Source: Nemopilema nomurai (taxonomy: Eukaryota > Cnidaria > Scyphozoa > Rhizostomeae > Rhizostomatidae). From it: DNA of 64,000 nt. Shown here piece by piece: positions 12,501 through 23,000 of this stretch (positions are counted from its first letter, which is position 1; each line of letters starts with the position of its first letter). The translations under genes and the position numbers were made by a program. Below the pieces are notes generated by a model. The model had not been told where the DNA came from. It was given only the letters and a program-made list of their open reading frames with translations, and ran no database searches. The stretch spans positions 1,598,075 to 1,662,074 of the forward strand of contig ML133395.1 in assembly GCA_003864495.1 (NCBI GenBank). Direction: 5' to 3'.

Positions 12501-15500
12501 TCTCTACAACACGTTTTAAACAGCAATCGAACTCATTAAATATTGAGCAAAACATTGCATAGCACCAACGCATGAGCCAACTGAATGAATCGATCTTCAT
12601 ATTTATCGATCTTCAACCTACCGGGGTGTAGAAAAAAGCTGGTTATTCCTCTTTTCAAAACCTTTTTACCAAGCTGCGGTTTGCCATCTTCGCCAATTGG
12701 ATTCTCAAGGATGCAGTACTCGTGCTTACCAAGCACTGTTCGCCACACCACCATCGACAATTGCTAATCAGAAAGAAACAGAGATCATCAATAAGTATGC
12801 GATCGTTTAATAGTGAAATGTTATATACTACAAAGTTCATCATTGGCCAATATTTCAATTAAAGGGCTTGCTAAGAATCAATGATGATACATAACGGTGT
12901 CCTTGTTAAGAACCGATGTTAATACGTAAAGTTCTTAACTATTGTCCTAACTGAAACGCTGTCTAGCTTCACTATGGGATGATATTCACCAAACAATCTC
13001 AGAACAAATGACGTCATATTTCATAAGCAAATCGCTTGTATTCGGTTGGAAACCCACTCGATCATTATTTCCCTCATTTTTAATCATCCCCTTGTTACAA
13101 AGATGCCTTCAACCAGCTCTCACCTCTCCAACCTCTGGGATATAGGCCTCTGCGTCGCTAACAGTAACCAACCATTCCTCGCCAGCAATTCTGTGAAAAG
13201 TCCAACATGACTTTAAAATTGACTACACATTACCCCGACTGGTGCGTCAGGAGAAAACGACATCAGGGAGTAATTTCGCGAATCATATTTCATCACTACA
13301 ATGCTATAGGAGAGGTATGTGAATGAGTATATCATTGTCGTTTGTTTCTTTGTTATATCTCACTCTTTCCAATATAATAATTACTCAAACCATTGCCAAT
13401 AAAATTTTGGCTGCAAAAAGGCACAACCGGGCGAGTTTTTTCTTTAGAGCCTGCATGTGGGATATATATATATGCGAGTTCTTATTTGTAACTTCAAGGT
13501 TCATGCCTAATGCTTAGATTACTCTTGCCTCGAATTCGTGAAAATAAGCGTGAAAATTGGCATAGAGGCCTCCTTTTGCATATACCACAAACATGTGCAG
13601 CTCTGGCCACACGACTTCAAACAATTCATAGCAGCTCTCATTACGCATGCGAGTTCTTAAGCACTGCTAGCTACCCAGCTACGTTGATTCATTTATGTGA
13701 AGTGCTTATCTTCTCAGTCAACACAAAATAATTCGCTGCCAATAAGTGAGATGGATATGAAGCAAGCAATTGGCAAAAACAGGAGGTGCCAACTAAACCT
13801 TTTCTTTCCAAGCGCATCGATGCAGTTCATTACAGCAATCATGCGAAGGGCCTTTTCTTCAGTAAGCACATATCCTAGCTCGATTCCTATCACCTGGGTT
13901 ACAAAAAACAACAAATCAAAGAAAAAGCACAAATCCAGCTACTAAATATTCACTCTTTAGTAAAAACAGTTGTTTTTCAAAGATTGTGTAAAGATGAATA
14001 AAAAGACAATAAAGTAGTTAACAAAGTAGTAGAGCTACAGTAAGAAAACACTAAGAGCTTTAAGACTAGAGATACAAGGATAAACAAAGTCAGAGTGCAA
14101 ATGACATGACATACCTCTTCATAGATGCCTGGCAGATATGCACCCCGGTCCTTGACAAGCCATTCTTCCCCAGTGACTCTCAAACTTGAAAAATAATTTG
14201 GTATAACTAATGCAGTTGAAGCTCCCATCAACTTCTGCAAAGATGCTCAATATCTTGAAGAAGCGATACATCAATAACTATTAACAATGAAGAGAACAAT
14301 TTTCTATTACTTGTAAAATTGTCTACAAGCAAGCTCCTAAGCAGCACAACTCTGAGTAACTTCTTTTCATCTCTTTATTGTGACGAACAAGCAGTTTATA
14401 TCGTCTACTAACTTTTGGTGTGGCATGAAATTGGTACTCACACTCCTTTCTGGTCTTTAAGATCTTGCTTTGCTCTCAGCCTAAGAGCTTCACCTTGCTG
14501 AATCACATGGGGTTTCACAATATCCAGCATTTCCTAGGAGAATAAGAACATTAATAAGAACATCTACTTTAGTTTAGATCTACATGTCATATCTTTCTGA
14601 GATTTAGAAAGATAAAATAAATAAAAGTTGAATTTTAAAGTTTCATGTCATTGGTGTGTGTAGTTTCATGACATTGGTCTGTGTAGTTGATTTTCTAAAA
14701 AGGTATGTCTGTGTAGTTGACTAAAAAAGACACTGTGATGCAATGCTTTTGTGAAAGTGACATTAAATCAATCAAGGAACCAAGTTGAGAAATGAGAGCC
14801 ACATATATTAAAAGTGGAGTGGCAAAAACATTCTTAAGCATTCAGATACGACTGCACAACAAACATACTGTTCATTCTGTCCTTCCATAAGCTACACTGT
14901 TACTATTGGAAAATACAACCTTGATTGGGGTGTCAAAAGGAAGGGGATGCTTGTTGAGAGAAAAATCTAAAGTCAAACCTGACAAAAAATGCACCAATAA
15001 AATAACTAAAAAATATATATTATTCATTTGTTTAAATGCTTCACAAATCTTTACTTCTATGACTTGCTTATGCAGACATTATTCAATCAAGTTCATTAAA
15101 TATATACACTACGAGTATGAGCTTGCTCATTTAAATACAGCCACTTTATGGTGTTTTCAACAATAGTAAAAGGACAGAGGATAGTTATTAGCAAGTGCAA
15201 TGACTTCATTTAGCATAACTACAAGCATACATGATTAGGCAACCAAAGTAGTACTGTAAAAATGAATAACTCCTTTATGTTCATTAATTGAATACTAGTT
15301 AAGCTATACACAAATACATACCTCCTCTGGCTTTGGGTAATAAGTTAAAGGTCCTTCAAGCTGCCACTCTTCCCCAGCAACCCTTTTCTCTGAGCCACTT
15401 TCAAAGTCAAAAAGTGCTTGAAGTCTTAGTCCATGTTTGGGTGGTATGACAGGGAGCTTTTTAATTGCACTTTTATAAGCTATCAATGCAAAGAAAAAAG

Positions 15501-18500
15501 GAGAACTGCCATGAAACATATCAAAATAACTGCAGATAGACAATATATTTAAAATAGAAATAGCTTACTGAATAACATTTGTTGAAAAACTACAATCCAG
15601 CAACAAATGATGACCACATCTAAGCATTTATATTGTTAGGTAATTTGATTAATCTGATATATGAAGATGGCTTCTACTCAATGGTAATTTCACTGCCCTA
15701 AATATAATTTGCAGTTGAAACTTTGGCCTTTTGAAAAGAGACAAATTTTGCATTGATAGAAAAGAATGGATTCATATCATTCATCTTCACAATCCTCTTG
15801 AATTATTGAAGGTAATTTGTTGCCCTTCGCCCATCCTAAATTTGAGATATCTCAAACTCTACTTATCTAGCTCCATCAAACAGAAGGATAATGCATAGCC
15901 AGGAGGAACATTCACTAGTTATTAGCTATAAATCCAATGGCTAAGTGAGCTACAACAGTCAGTTTCTGCCTAGAAATCTAGTAATTATAACAGGACTGAT
16001 AATGCTACTGGCAGACAACAAGAAAGAATACAATAAAGATAGAGAAAACAAATAAAATAATTTGGTCAGATGTACTTCTGTTTTCAAATGTCCCATGGTT
16101 TGCAGTTAAAGGCATCTCCAATTTAAGAGCTTTTAAAAATCTAAAACTTTCTGAAAAATGAATGATTTTGATATTTTGATATTCTGAAATGCAAAACTTA
16201 CAAGTGTTGGTTCCACCAACAAGGACTTCTCCAGGGTATAACGGAAATGGTTCCTGGAGAAGAAAACACAGGAAAGTTCAAAGTCAAATGCAGGTAAATT
16301 ATAAGGTCTCTACAATTTCGTGGCAAGGGCCCCTTTACTTTTTCCAGGGTAACAAAATAGGTAAAATAAAATATTGTGCAGCGTGTTTACTGCTTTTCAA
16401 GGAAAAAACCTCTTCATTACTGAGCTCTACCCACAAACGAAGATGAATTAAAAATTTTCTATTGAACATACAAATTGAAAAAACAAGCAAATCAAAGGCC
16501 TAAAAATGAAAAACTCACTTGGTGAAACCTCACATCTGTTTGTCCAAATTTCAGTTCACATTGCTCACCCGGCTGTACTGGAAGCCTATGAGAAAGTTAG
16601 AAAAATGAACTTGATTTAAGCATGCAGACACAAATGGTGTCACTAAAAAAATTATCCATACTGTCTGCTATGTAATAAAAATCATACTTAATTCCCTACA
16701 TAAAGCCACCCAAATTCCCAAATAAAAAAACTGCTGACAAATTGATATTAAACATTATGAGCTGATAAAGTTTTCATTTTGTAAGAATAACCTCTAAAAA
16801 CAACTTTTATGAGGCCCCTTCATAAGATACAGCCTGGATGAATGTCTAAGTGGTCATCCACATCAAACAAAAAGGTCTGTTTTGCTCTAAGGTCACCTTC
16901 GCAGCAACAAGAAAATTAAAGAAAAATCTATTACTCTCCTTTTGCAAGCTTCCTGTCTTTATAATACTAAAAACAATATCAATGTTGTGTATGTTAGTGA
17001 TAAGTCTTACTTTGCAGGGTTCTTGATGATGCAATAGTTGCCAGGTGGCACTTTGACCATCTGACAGGGTTCTAGAATGACTTGTTGATTATCTTGCAAA
17101 ATAAATGTTCCAGGTCCAAGCTTCAAGGTGGTTATATTTGTATTCTAGAAAACAAACAGAGAGCTACATTTTTGTACTCAAATCTGTATCAAGTACTTTC
17201 ATCACAGTTCAGATTTAACTGCAGAAATAAAAACAGAGACATTGCTTCCTAAACAATAAAATTTGAATGAGATTTCTAATACTTAAAAACTGCAAAGATT
17301 GTTAAAAATTTTTTGACTGTTGAATACTTCAATCATAGTGTTTTCAGAGTTGAGTTTTAACTGCTTGAAGTAGGTCTTGTTAAGGCTCAATTTTTTTCAA
17401 AAGATACATATTTCCTAAGATCAATAGAAGATCTTGCACACTAGTCTGTCTGATGAGTGCGCAAGCACGAAACTCAGAGTGACAGAGAACATGTCTCATC
17501 TAGCCTATCTTCTATTATATCTATTGCTCTGTGCTTTTTGCACACCGAGCACTGTTATGTCAGAATAGACAAAACAATCTAGAATATTTTCTTAGATCAT
17601 ATTTTACAAGTAAGGCCATGTCTGATAGGCCCAGCCTTTGCAAATCTCCTTCCTTGGTTTGTGTGCCATAAAACGCATCACCATTATCAAACAGGTCTAC
17701 ACAATTAGTTGTAGCTCCTTTTTTTATCTTCTTTTAAAAGTCTGGTGAGACTTCTGAATACTTTCATGAAGTAAAGCAATCAGGGTGTTAAATTATGTCC
17801 ACTCGTGTTATGCATTTTGATGCTATTTGTTTTGAAGCAGTGCCTTTTGCCTGCAGAAGCAGAGAATGCCCTGCGTGCAAACAACAGCAGCAGCTAAACT
17901 TGATGAAACTATGGTAGGGCAGTTCTTGCTCAAAATACGCCTAAACTGAAATGCAGTTGCATCTTTACTGGCTTTCGGTAAGAACAAAGATTCTTGTTTA
18001 CGTTCATTTTCAATTGAAAAGATGCGAAACTTGCAGCAGAAACATGTATCGCGATGCCAGTGAAGCCAAGTTGGCGAATTTTAAGAAGGGTTCTAAAGCA
18101 CTGACACTATGAGTGGATAATAAATTGAGGCCGCACCGCTGGGCCCATCAAGCCAAAACAGGGTCACTTCCGACATGACGTAAGAAGCATCTGAACTTCA
18201 ACTTCAAGTGATGGTGCAATAGTTCTTATCCGAATCCCAAGAAATAATTAAAAAAACCTTTATCGGTCATAATAAATCAAATTAATTCACTGGGAAGTCG
18301 CATTCGGAGCCTGTTGCCAGCAAGGCACATAGTATTAAGCATAATATTAGCTTGGTCAAAGTGCTGAGTAGGCAAATGCATGCTGTCCTAGAAAGGGATT
18401 CAGCCTAGATTTCGAAATTTTCCACTATAGCAGATATTCCACAAAAGATTTGCTGAAAAGTTTCTTACCAAGTCGAGGATATGAGAATACTGCAAGGGCA

Positions 18501-18531
18501 GCAAACGCAGAATTTGGTTCTTGCTAGTCAT
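3532..18531 (-). CDS. MVP: Major vault protein, complete, 30 coding exons
   Basis: Major vault protein builds the shell of the cytoplasmic vault ribonucleoprotein particle. Coding exons in transcription order: 18469-18531, 17011-17144, 16519-16585, 16202-16253, 15322-15479, 14442-14533, 14115-14178, 13799-13893, 13124-13190, 12622-12763, 11998-12102, 10994-11081, 10828-10888, 10331-10425, 9833-9917, 9654-9707, 9234-9284, 8782-8827, 8423-8502, 8065-8124, 7842-7920, 7420-7562, 6849-6949, 6187-6277, 5590-5679, 5257-5302, 4710-4774, 4294-4374, 3933-4013, 3532-3636. They total 2541 bp, or 846 residues plus stop, and all phases agree. Residues 1-400 are MVP repeats ([47 protein letters not shown]). 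Residues 490-640 form the shoulder ([15 protein letters not shown]...[11 protein letters not shown]). Residues 645-800 form the cap helix ([21 protein letters not shown]). The end (STPINLY) matches the family but lacks the long vertebrate tail. The start ATG is set by homology; a longer frame continues upstream. Confidence 0.95.
17440..17588. repeat. Dispersed repeat, copy 1
   Basis: This block shares two segments with 43080-43222. The right part (17524-17586, TTGCTCTGTGCTTTTTGCAC onward) is in the same orientation in both copies. The left part (17447-17520), which carries the hammerhead-like core, is inverted in the other copy. The right part can itself form a hairpin (GCTC-GTGC-TTTTT-GCAC-GAGC). 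Confidence 0.75.
17445..17486 (+). ncRNA. Hammerhead-ribozyme-like core inside a dispersed repeat (copy 1)
   Basis: The segment reads TCTGT, then CTGATGA (17450-17456), then stem II GTGC-GCAA-GCAC (17457-17468), then GAAA (17469-17472), a small stem III ACT/AGT, then G, then ACAGA. Stem I (TCTGT with ACAGA) pairs over 5 bp and stem II over 4 bp with a GCAA loop, so all three stems of a minimal type I hammerhead can form. The cleavage-site base (17481) is G, where active ribozymes have A, C or U, so this copy is predicted to be inactive or weak. It lies in the first intron of the vault gene on the opposite strand. Such ribozymes are known in Penelope-like elements and retrozymes. Which family this copy belongs to is not determined. 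Confidence 0.55.
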
Positions 18532-20037
18532 TTCGGCGATAACGCTTCGGTGTGCAAGAAGACTCCCTTTGCGCGAACAACTGGGAAGATGCAACAAACC
18601 CAAGCCTCGATTTCAGATTCGCAGTGACGTAACACCCGGAAGTTGATGCTCAAAGTAAAACAATGCATCTATATCCTGGGGATGGCAACAAACTTTTGGT
18701 TTATCAGTTCATTGCATAGTTGCTAGGAATCACACATAAGTTCGGAAGAAGCTCAGTACATATTTTGGTATTTCACACACTTTTGGCAGGTATTGTAGGT
18801 TGTATTTGACAATGCCTCTTTTCAAAACTAACTTCCCAAATTCCGATTTGGTCGCTTCCCTCGATAAAATCGGTTTACTGACAGTCTACTTCCAATATAC
18901 AGTGAACAACAGTCTTCTTTTAATTTTAATTTCTTGAAATTTCTGGCCATTCTGCTTGTAGACATTTCTTATATGTTTCTTAAATTGAATGTGCTAATTT
19001 GGAAAATGATGATGTACAAAGTCTCCAAACAACCTAACTCCACAAAACTTGCGAACAATTCTTTCAAGAAATGTTTACTACTCCACGCACAGAGAATTAC
19101 CTCAAACGGGCAACTGTTGTTCTCTTGTAGAGTTTCAAAACAGCAGTATGAAATGGCATGCAAATAATTCTTGCACTTTTGAATTCACCCCGGCCCTTCA
19201 CCTTTTCCTTAAGAGCCAAACAGAATTAACGTGCTCAGGATTGCAAGAGTAAATTGCAACCCCAAAATCATCCCTACTCAATAAGCATAAACTACCCCTT
19301 TACACAAGCGATACGAGCGTTATACTTTTCTGCTTCAAACCAACAATATATGTGCAATGAAAATATTGGCCTAGTTCTCCCAAAAATCTTTGCACCATCT
19401 TTGTCTACTTTCTATCCATAATCTATGTTATTACTGCCCTCACCAACTCTTCTATTATATCACTGCTTGTTGTACAAAACCAAATACACCAGTTTCACAA
19501 ACGCAAAGCTTTTGATAGATGATGCCGAACAATTTCTACTTGTAAACGTTTTTCTTTGTTTGGTCTGGGCCTATATCGCCAAAAATTCAAATAACACTTC
19601 GAGTTCAATTTTACATTTGCAAGTTGAATTCACGGTTGACTTATGACACTTTAACTGGATCTTTCTAATAAGAGAATAGCAGTGTGTTGAAGAAGGCCGC
19701 GAGCAAACCATTAACGCGAATTGTAAACATTCAATGTATCCGCATACTGTCAAATCAAAAACCTCGAAAATAAATATACGCAAATAGAAAAAAGAAAATC
19801 ATCAATCAGAAAGGCTTAATAAATTACTCTAATCGAAATCGGTCCATCAACAGCGCCTGCGGAGTAAAGACGACGCGAAGGAGAATATAAACAGGCCGTT
19901 TAAATATCAAAGACAAAAAATGTTCTACAGCTATTTTTCTTTAGCGGTCCATGTATATTTATCATCCTTCTGCAACTAACTACTAGGCAGCATGTGTGAA
20001 AACGCTGATTGATTCGCTAATAAAAAGTTGAGTGGTT
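18532..20037. promoter_or_regulatory. Intergenic region with vault gene promoter candidate
   Basis: This 1.5-kb gap separates the alpha-catenin stop from the vault start, with both genes on the minus strand. About 95-110 bases upstream of the vault ATG sit a CRE-like TGACGTAA (18625-18632) and an ETS-like CCGGAAGT (18636-18643), a pairing common in TATA-less housekeeping promoters. No TATA box is obvious. The rest of the gap, which should include the alpha-catenin 3' UTR, contains no gene I can support. Confidence 0.4.
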
Positions 20038-23000
20038 TCACTGGATCTCGCTCAGCTGCTGGATGGGGGACGGACCCTGCTGGGTGTCCGTACCGCGGAC
20101 GGTCATGCGAGTGTCCGACATGTCGACTTTGATCAGAGGCTTCTTCTCTGGCGCCTTCATCTTCCAACTGACGATTGGTTTCTAGAAGGAAACGGAGACG
20201 GAGTTCTTAGTTCGGTTAGAGGGTTGAAAATATAAACAAGCAAAAAGGACCAGCTAAAATCAATTTAAACATTAGTTTTAAAGGGACTACAATAAAACTA
20301 ATAGCAATAAAGGGTTGGCTGTGCAAATAGGAAATATAGAGAAATCAGATTCGTTAAAAATTCATGTCACATTCTAGTCTTAATAAGAAAATTCATATTC
20401 TACTCTGTCTGTTTTTTTCATTTCAACCAAACTTGTAAGGATATTAAAACAACCTTCAGAAAAATTCTCAACAGTGGATTCAACGACATAGTAACGTCTT
20501 TAATAGCAAAAATTATGACGAAGGGCCTTAAGAAGATACAGATTGAAGATGACCATTAAATATAACTTTAAAAAGGCAGAAGTTTCACTTACGTCTGCTT
20601 TTCTGAATTTCGTTGAAGCGACGTATGAGGTTTTGACAGTGAGAATGACGGAATTCATAAGGTTTTTCGCTGCTTGGATGAGTGATGTTGCACTGTCCAG
20701 CTAATAAATATATATATAAATTTACATATAAATTCAAACAGTGCATGGAGAACTTAGACATAAAAGAACATGGCAGATAACAAAGTGAATAGAAATAAGG
20801 TCTATGTGTTAAACTGACTTTGTACGAAAACCTCGTCAAAGAAATGATTAGACTAAAGACATGTGTCCCAGATTTTGCAGCTCTGTCGTTCCAAGCACCA
20901 ACTAGTTGGCATTCCATGAACGTTCTTCCTAATAAAGTAAACTGAAACATGTCTATCTAAAACAAGGGTCAAATGCCGGTAAAATTTGTTTAGAATAAGG
21001 CTAGGCGTGGCAAACATACCCCTGAGACAACGAGTTCACCACTGATCATTTGGACGTCCGCCTTGACACGTGATGTAATCGTAAGCTGGTGAGAGTAGAG
21101 GGCGATTCTTTGCAGGTAGGCCAGTAAATCATTTTTGGTCGAGCTGTGTGGACACTGGAAATAAAATTCAGCATAAATCATAAATATTCTACATTTAAAA
21201 AAGGTGAAGATACTTTCTAATACCAAAGATGGCACGACTGACAGACATTTGGGTATGGGTAAAAACGAGATGCAATAGACAAAAATCTGGTTCTACTGGG
21301 AAGAACGGTTACGTCATACAAGGTCCAATGTTCAAGGCCGGATAAGGTAAATGAAAAGCCTATTCATAGAAGATTAAAAATGTGATGTATATTCCAGTAT
21401 ATTTTGGCTAGCAACTTAGGCCTAGAGCAGGGCAGGGAAAACAATATTTCTTTCTGCAAACGGACAACAATAATTCTTAAATTTCCTGCAAGACTGAAAA
21501 GATAGAAATGAAAAGGAGTTAATTTAAAAAAAGTAACAATGCTTGTTTTTTCAATATTTTGATATGAAACAAGACTTGCATGGAAATAGATGACTCCGCG
21601 TGCAACTATCCGCACTTCATTAAAGTTTTGCTCATCTTTAGAAAATTTATAACTTTTCTATGCTTAAGAGAAACAGAGATGCTGCCCGCAACAGGATACA
21701 TTTTAAAAATCTTCCTGCAGAAATCTTTAAATGAGAAATTTACTGCGAACGGGCAGTCACATGGTCGGTTTGGTTTTCATGCCCTGGTCTTGAATACCCA
21801 CAAAAAAGAAGAAAAGGTTCCATTTAAGACAATGAAACACCCTTACCATTTCGGCGATATCTCCAGCAAGCTTATTCAAGGCTTGGCCCATCTTTGCGAT
21901 TCGCTAGAGCAAAAAAAGGTACGATTAACAACCGGAACACGTCTTGAATCGCTTTGCAGAGAATGAAAATTGACAACTATATTAGTTTCTCCTCGAGCAG
22001 GCTTCTGGTGTTGCCTCGTTTAAGTGTTTATGAAAGTCTAGAAAGCTGTCTCCTTAAAATTCCCTAGATAACTTGAGTGAAGATAGTAAAGTACCAAAAT
22101 AGCAAGCTCCATCAAGGAAAATATTCAACTTTCAATAGCACTTTTGAAAACACTCTGCTCTAATGTTGGGATGCTCCAAAAGTTTCTTAGAAAGATTTCC
22201 ACAATAATACCTCTGCCCCCTTGATAACATCCATTGTCGACTTTAGCGGTCCAGTTCCCCTATAAAGAAACGAGGCGTAAGATAATAAGGCAGAAAATTA
22301 GCATAACTCATAAAATGGTAAGAGTGCTCTGTCATACTTGGTGACACAGAATTTTCTTACTATTCTAAACTTCATGCCAAAGTTACGTCACTATGCTTAG
22401 TCCCCGAGAAATGATCTTGTCATTGTTTTTGTGTGAAGATTGAAATTACCTGGTGAAGTCCGACATGTCCATCATTATCATGCACATCTTCTTTGCCAAG
22501 ACAATGATTTCGTTGCTCTGGTCATCCCACTTGCTTACTTCTGTCACCAGCCTGTTCTTCTCCATGCGTAGGCCCTCGTTCAGCTTGGCAATCTTCGCCT
22601 TCTCTTCCGCTGGCAGTGCCCTCATAATGGACTAAACAAAATCAAGTGGCCCATTACTTTCTTTACATGACCTTGTTGTTTTGACAAATGAAGTCAAACG
22701 TAACGAGCCGAACACCCAACACTCACAATATTGACAAAAACGACAAGTGTAAGGCTAAATGAGTAAACTGTATACATTTGTTATATATATTTGAATACAT
22801 GGCTACTTGTTCAATTTCCCATTCAAAGAACAGAAAACACTAGGATCATTTCACAAAATCAATATGGGTGGGTATCTTTGAGGCCTATTATGGCTCGCTT
22901 CTGCTATAACTTGAAAAATCAAAGTCCACAAAACGAAGTCTTAATACAAATTTTTTCCTCGCAACCCCTTCAATTGGCTTGAGCAAAGTTAGCTGATTCG

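Larger units (their letters stand above)
17145..18468 (-). other. First intron of the vault gene
   Basis: This 1.3-kb intron holds the dispersed repeat described at 17440-17588. I see nothing else supportable. The remaining vault introns above 300 bp (for example 15480-16201, 14534-15321, 11082-11997, 10426-10827, 9918-10330) show only AT-rich sequence. Confidence 0.7.
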
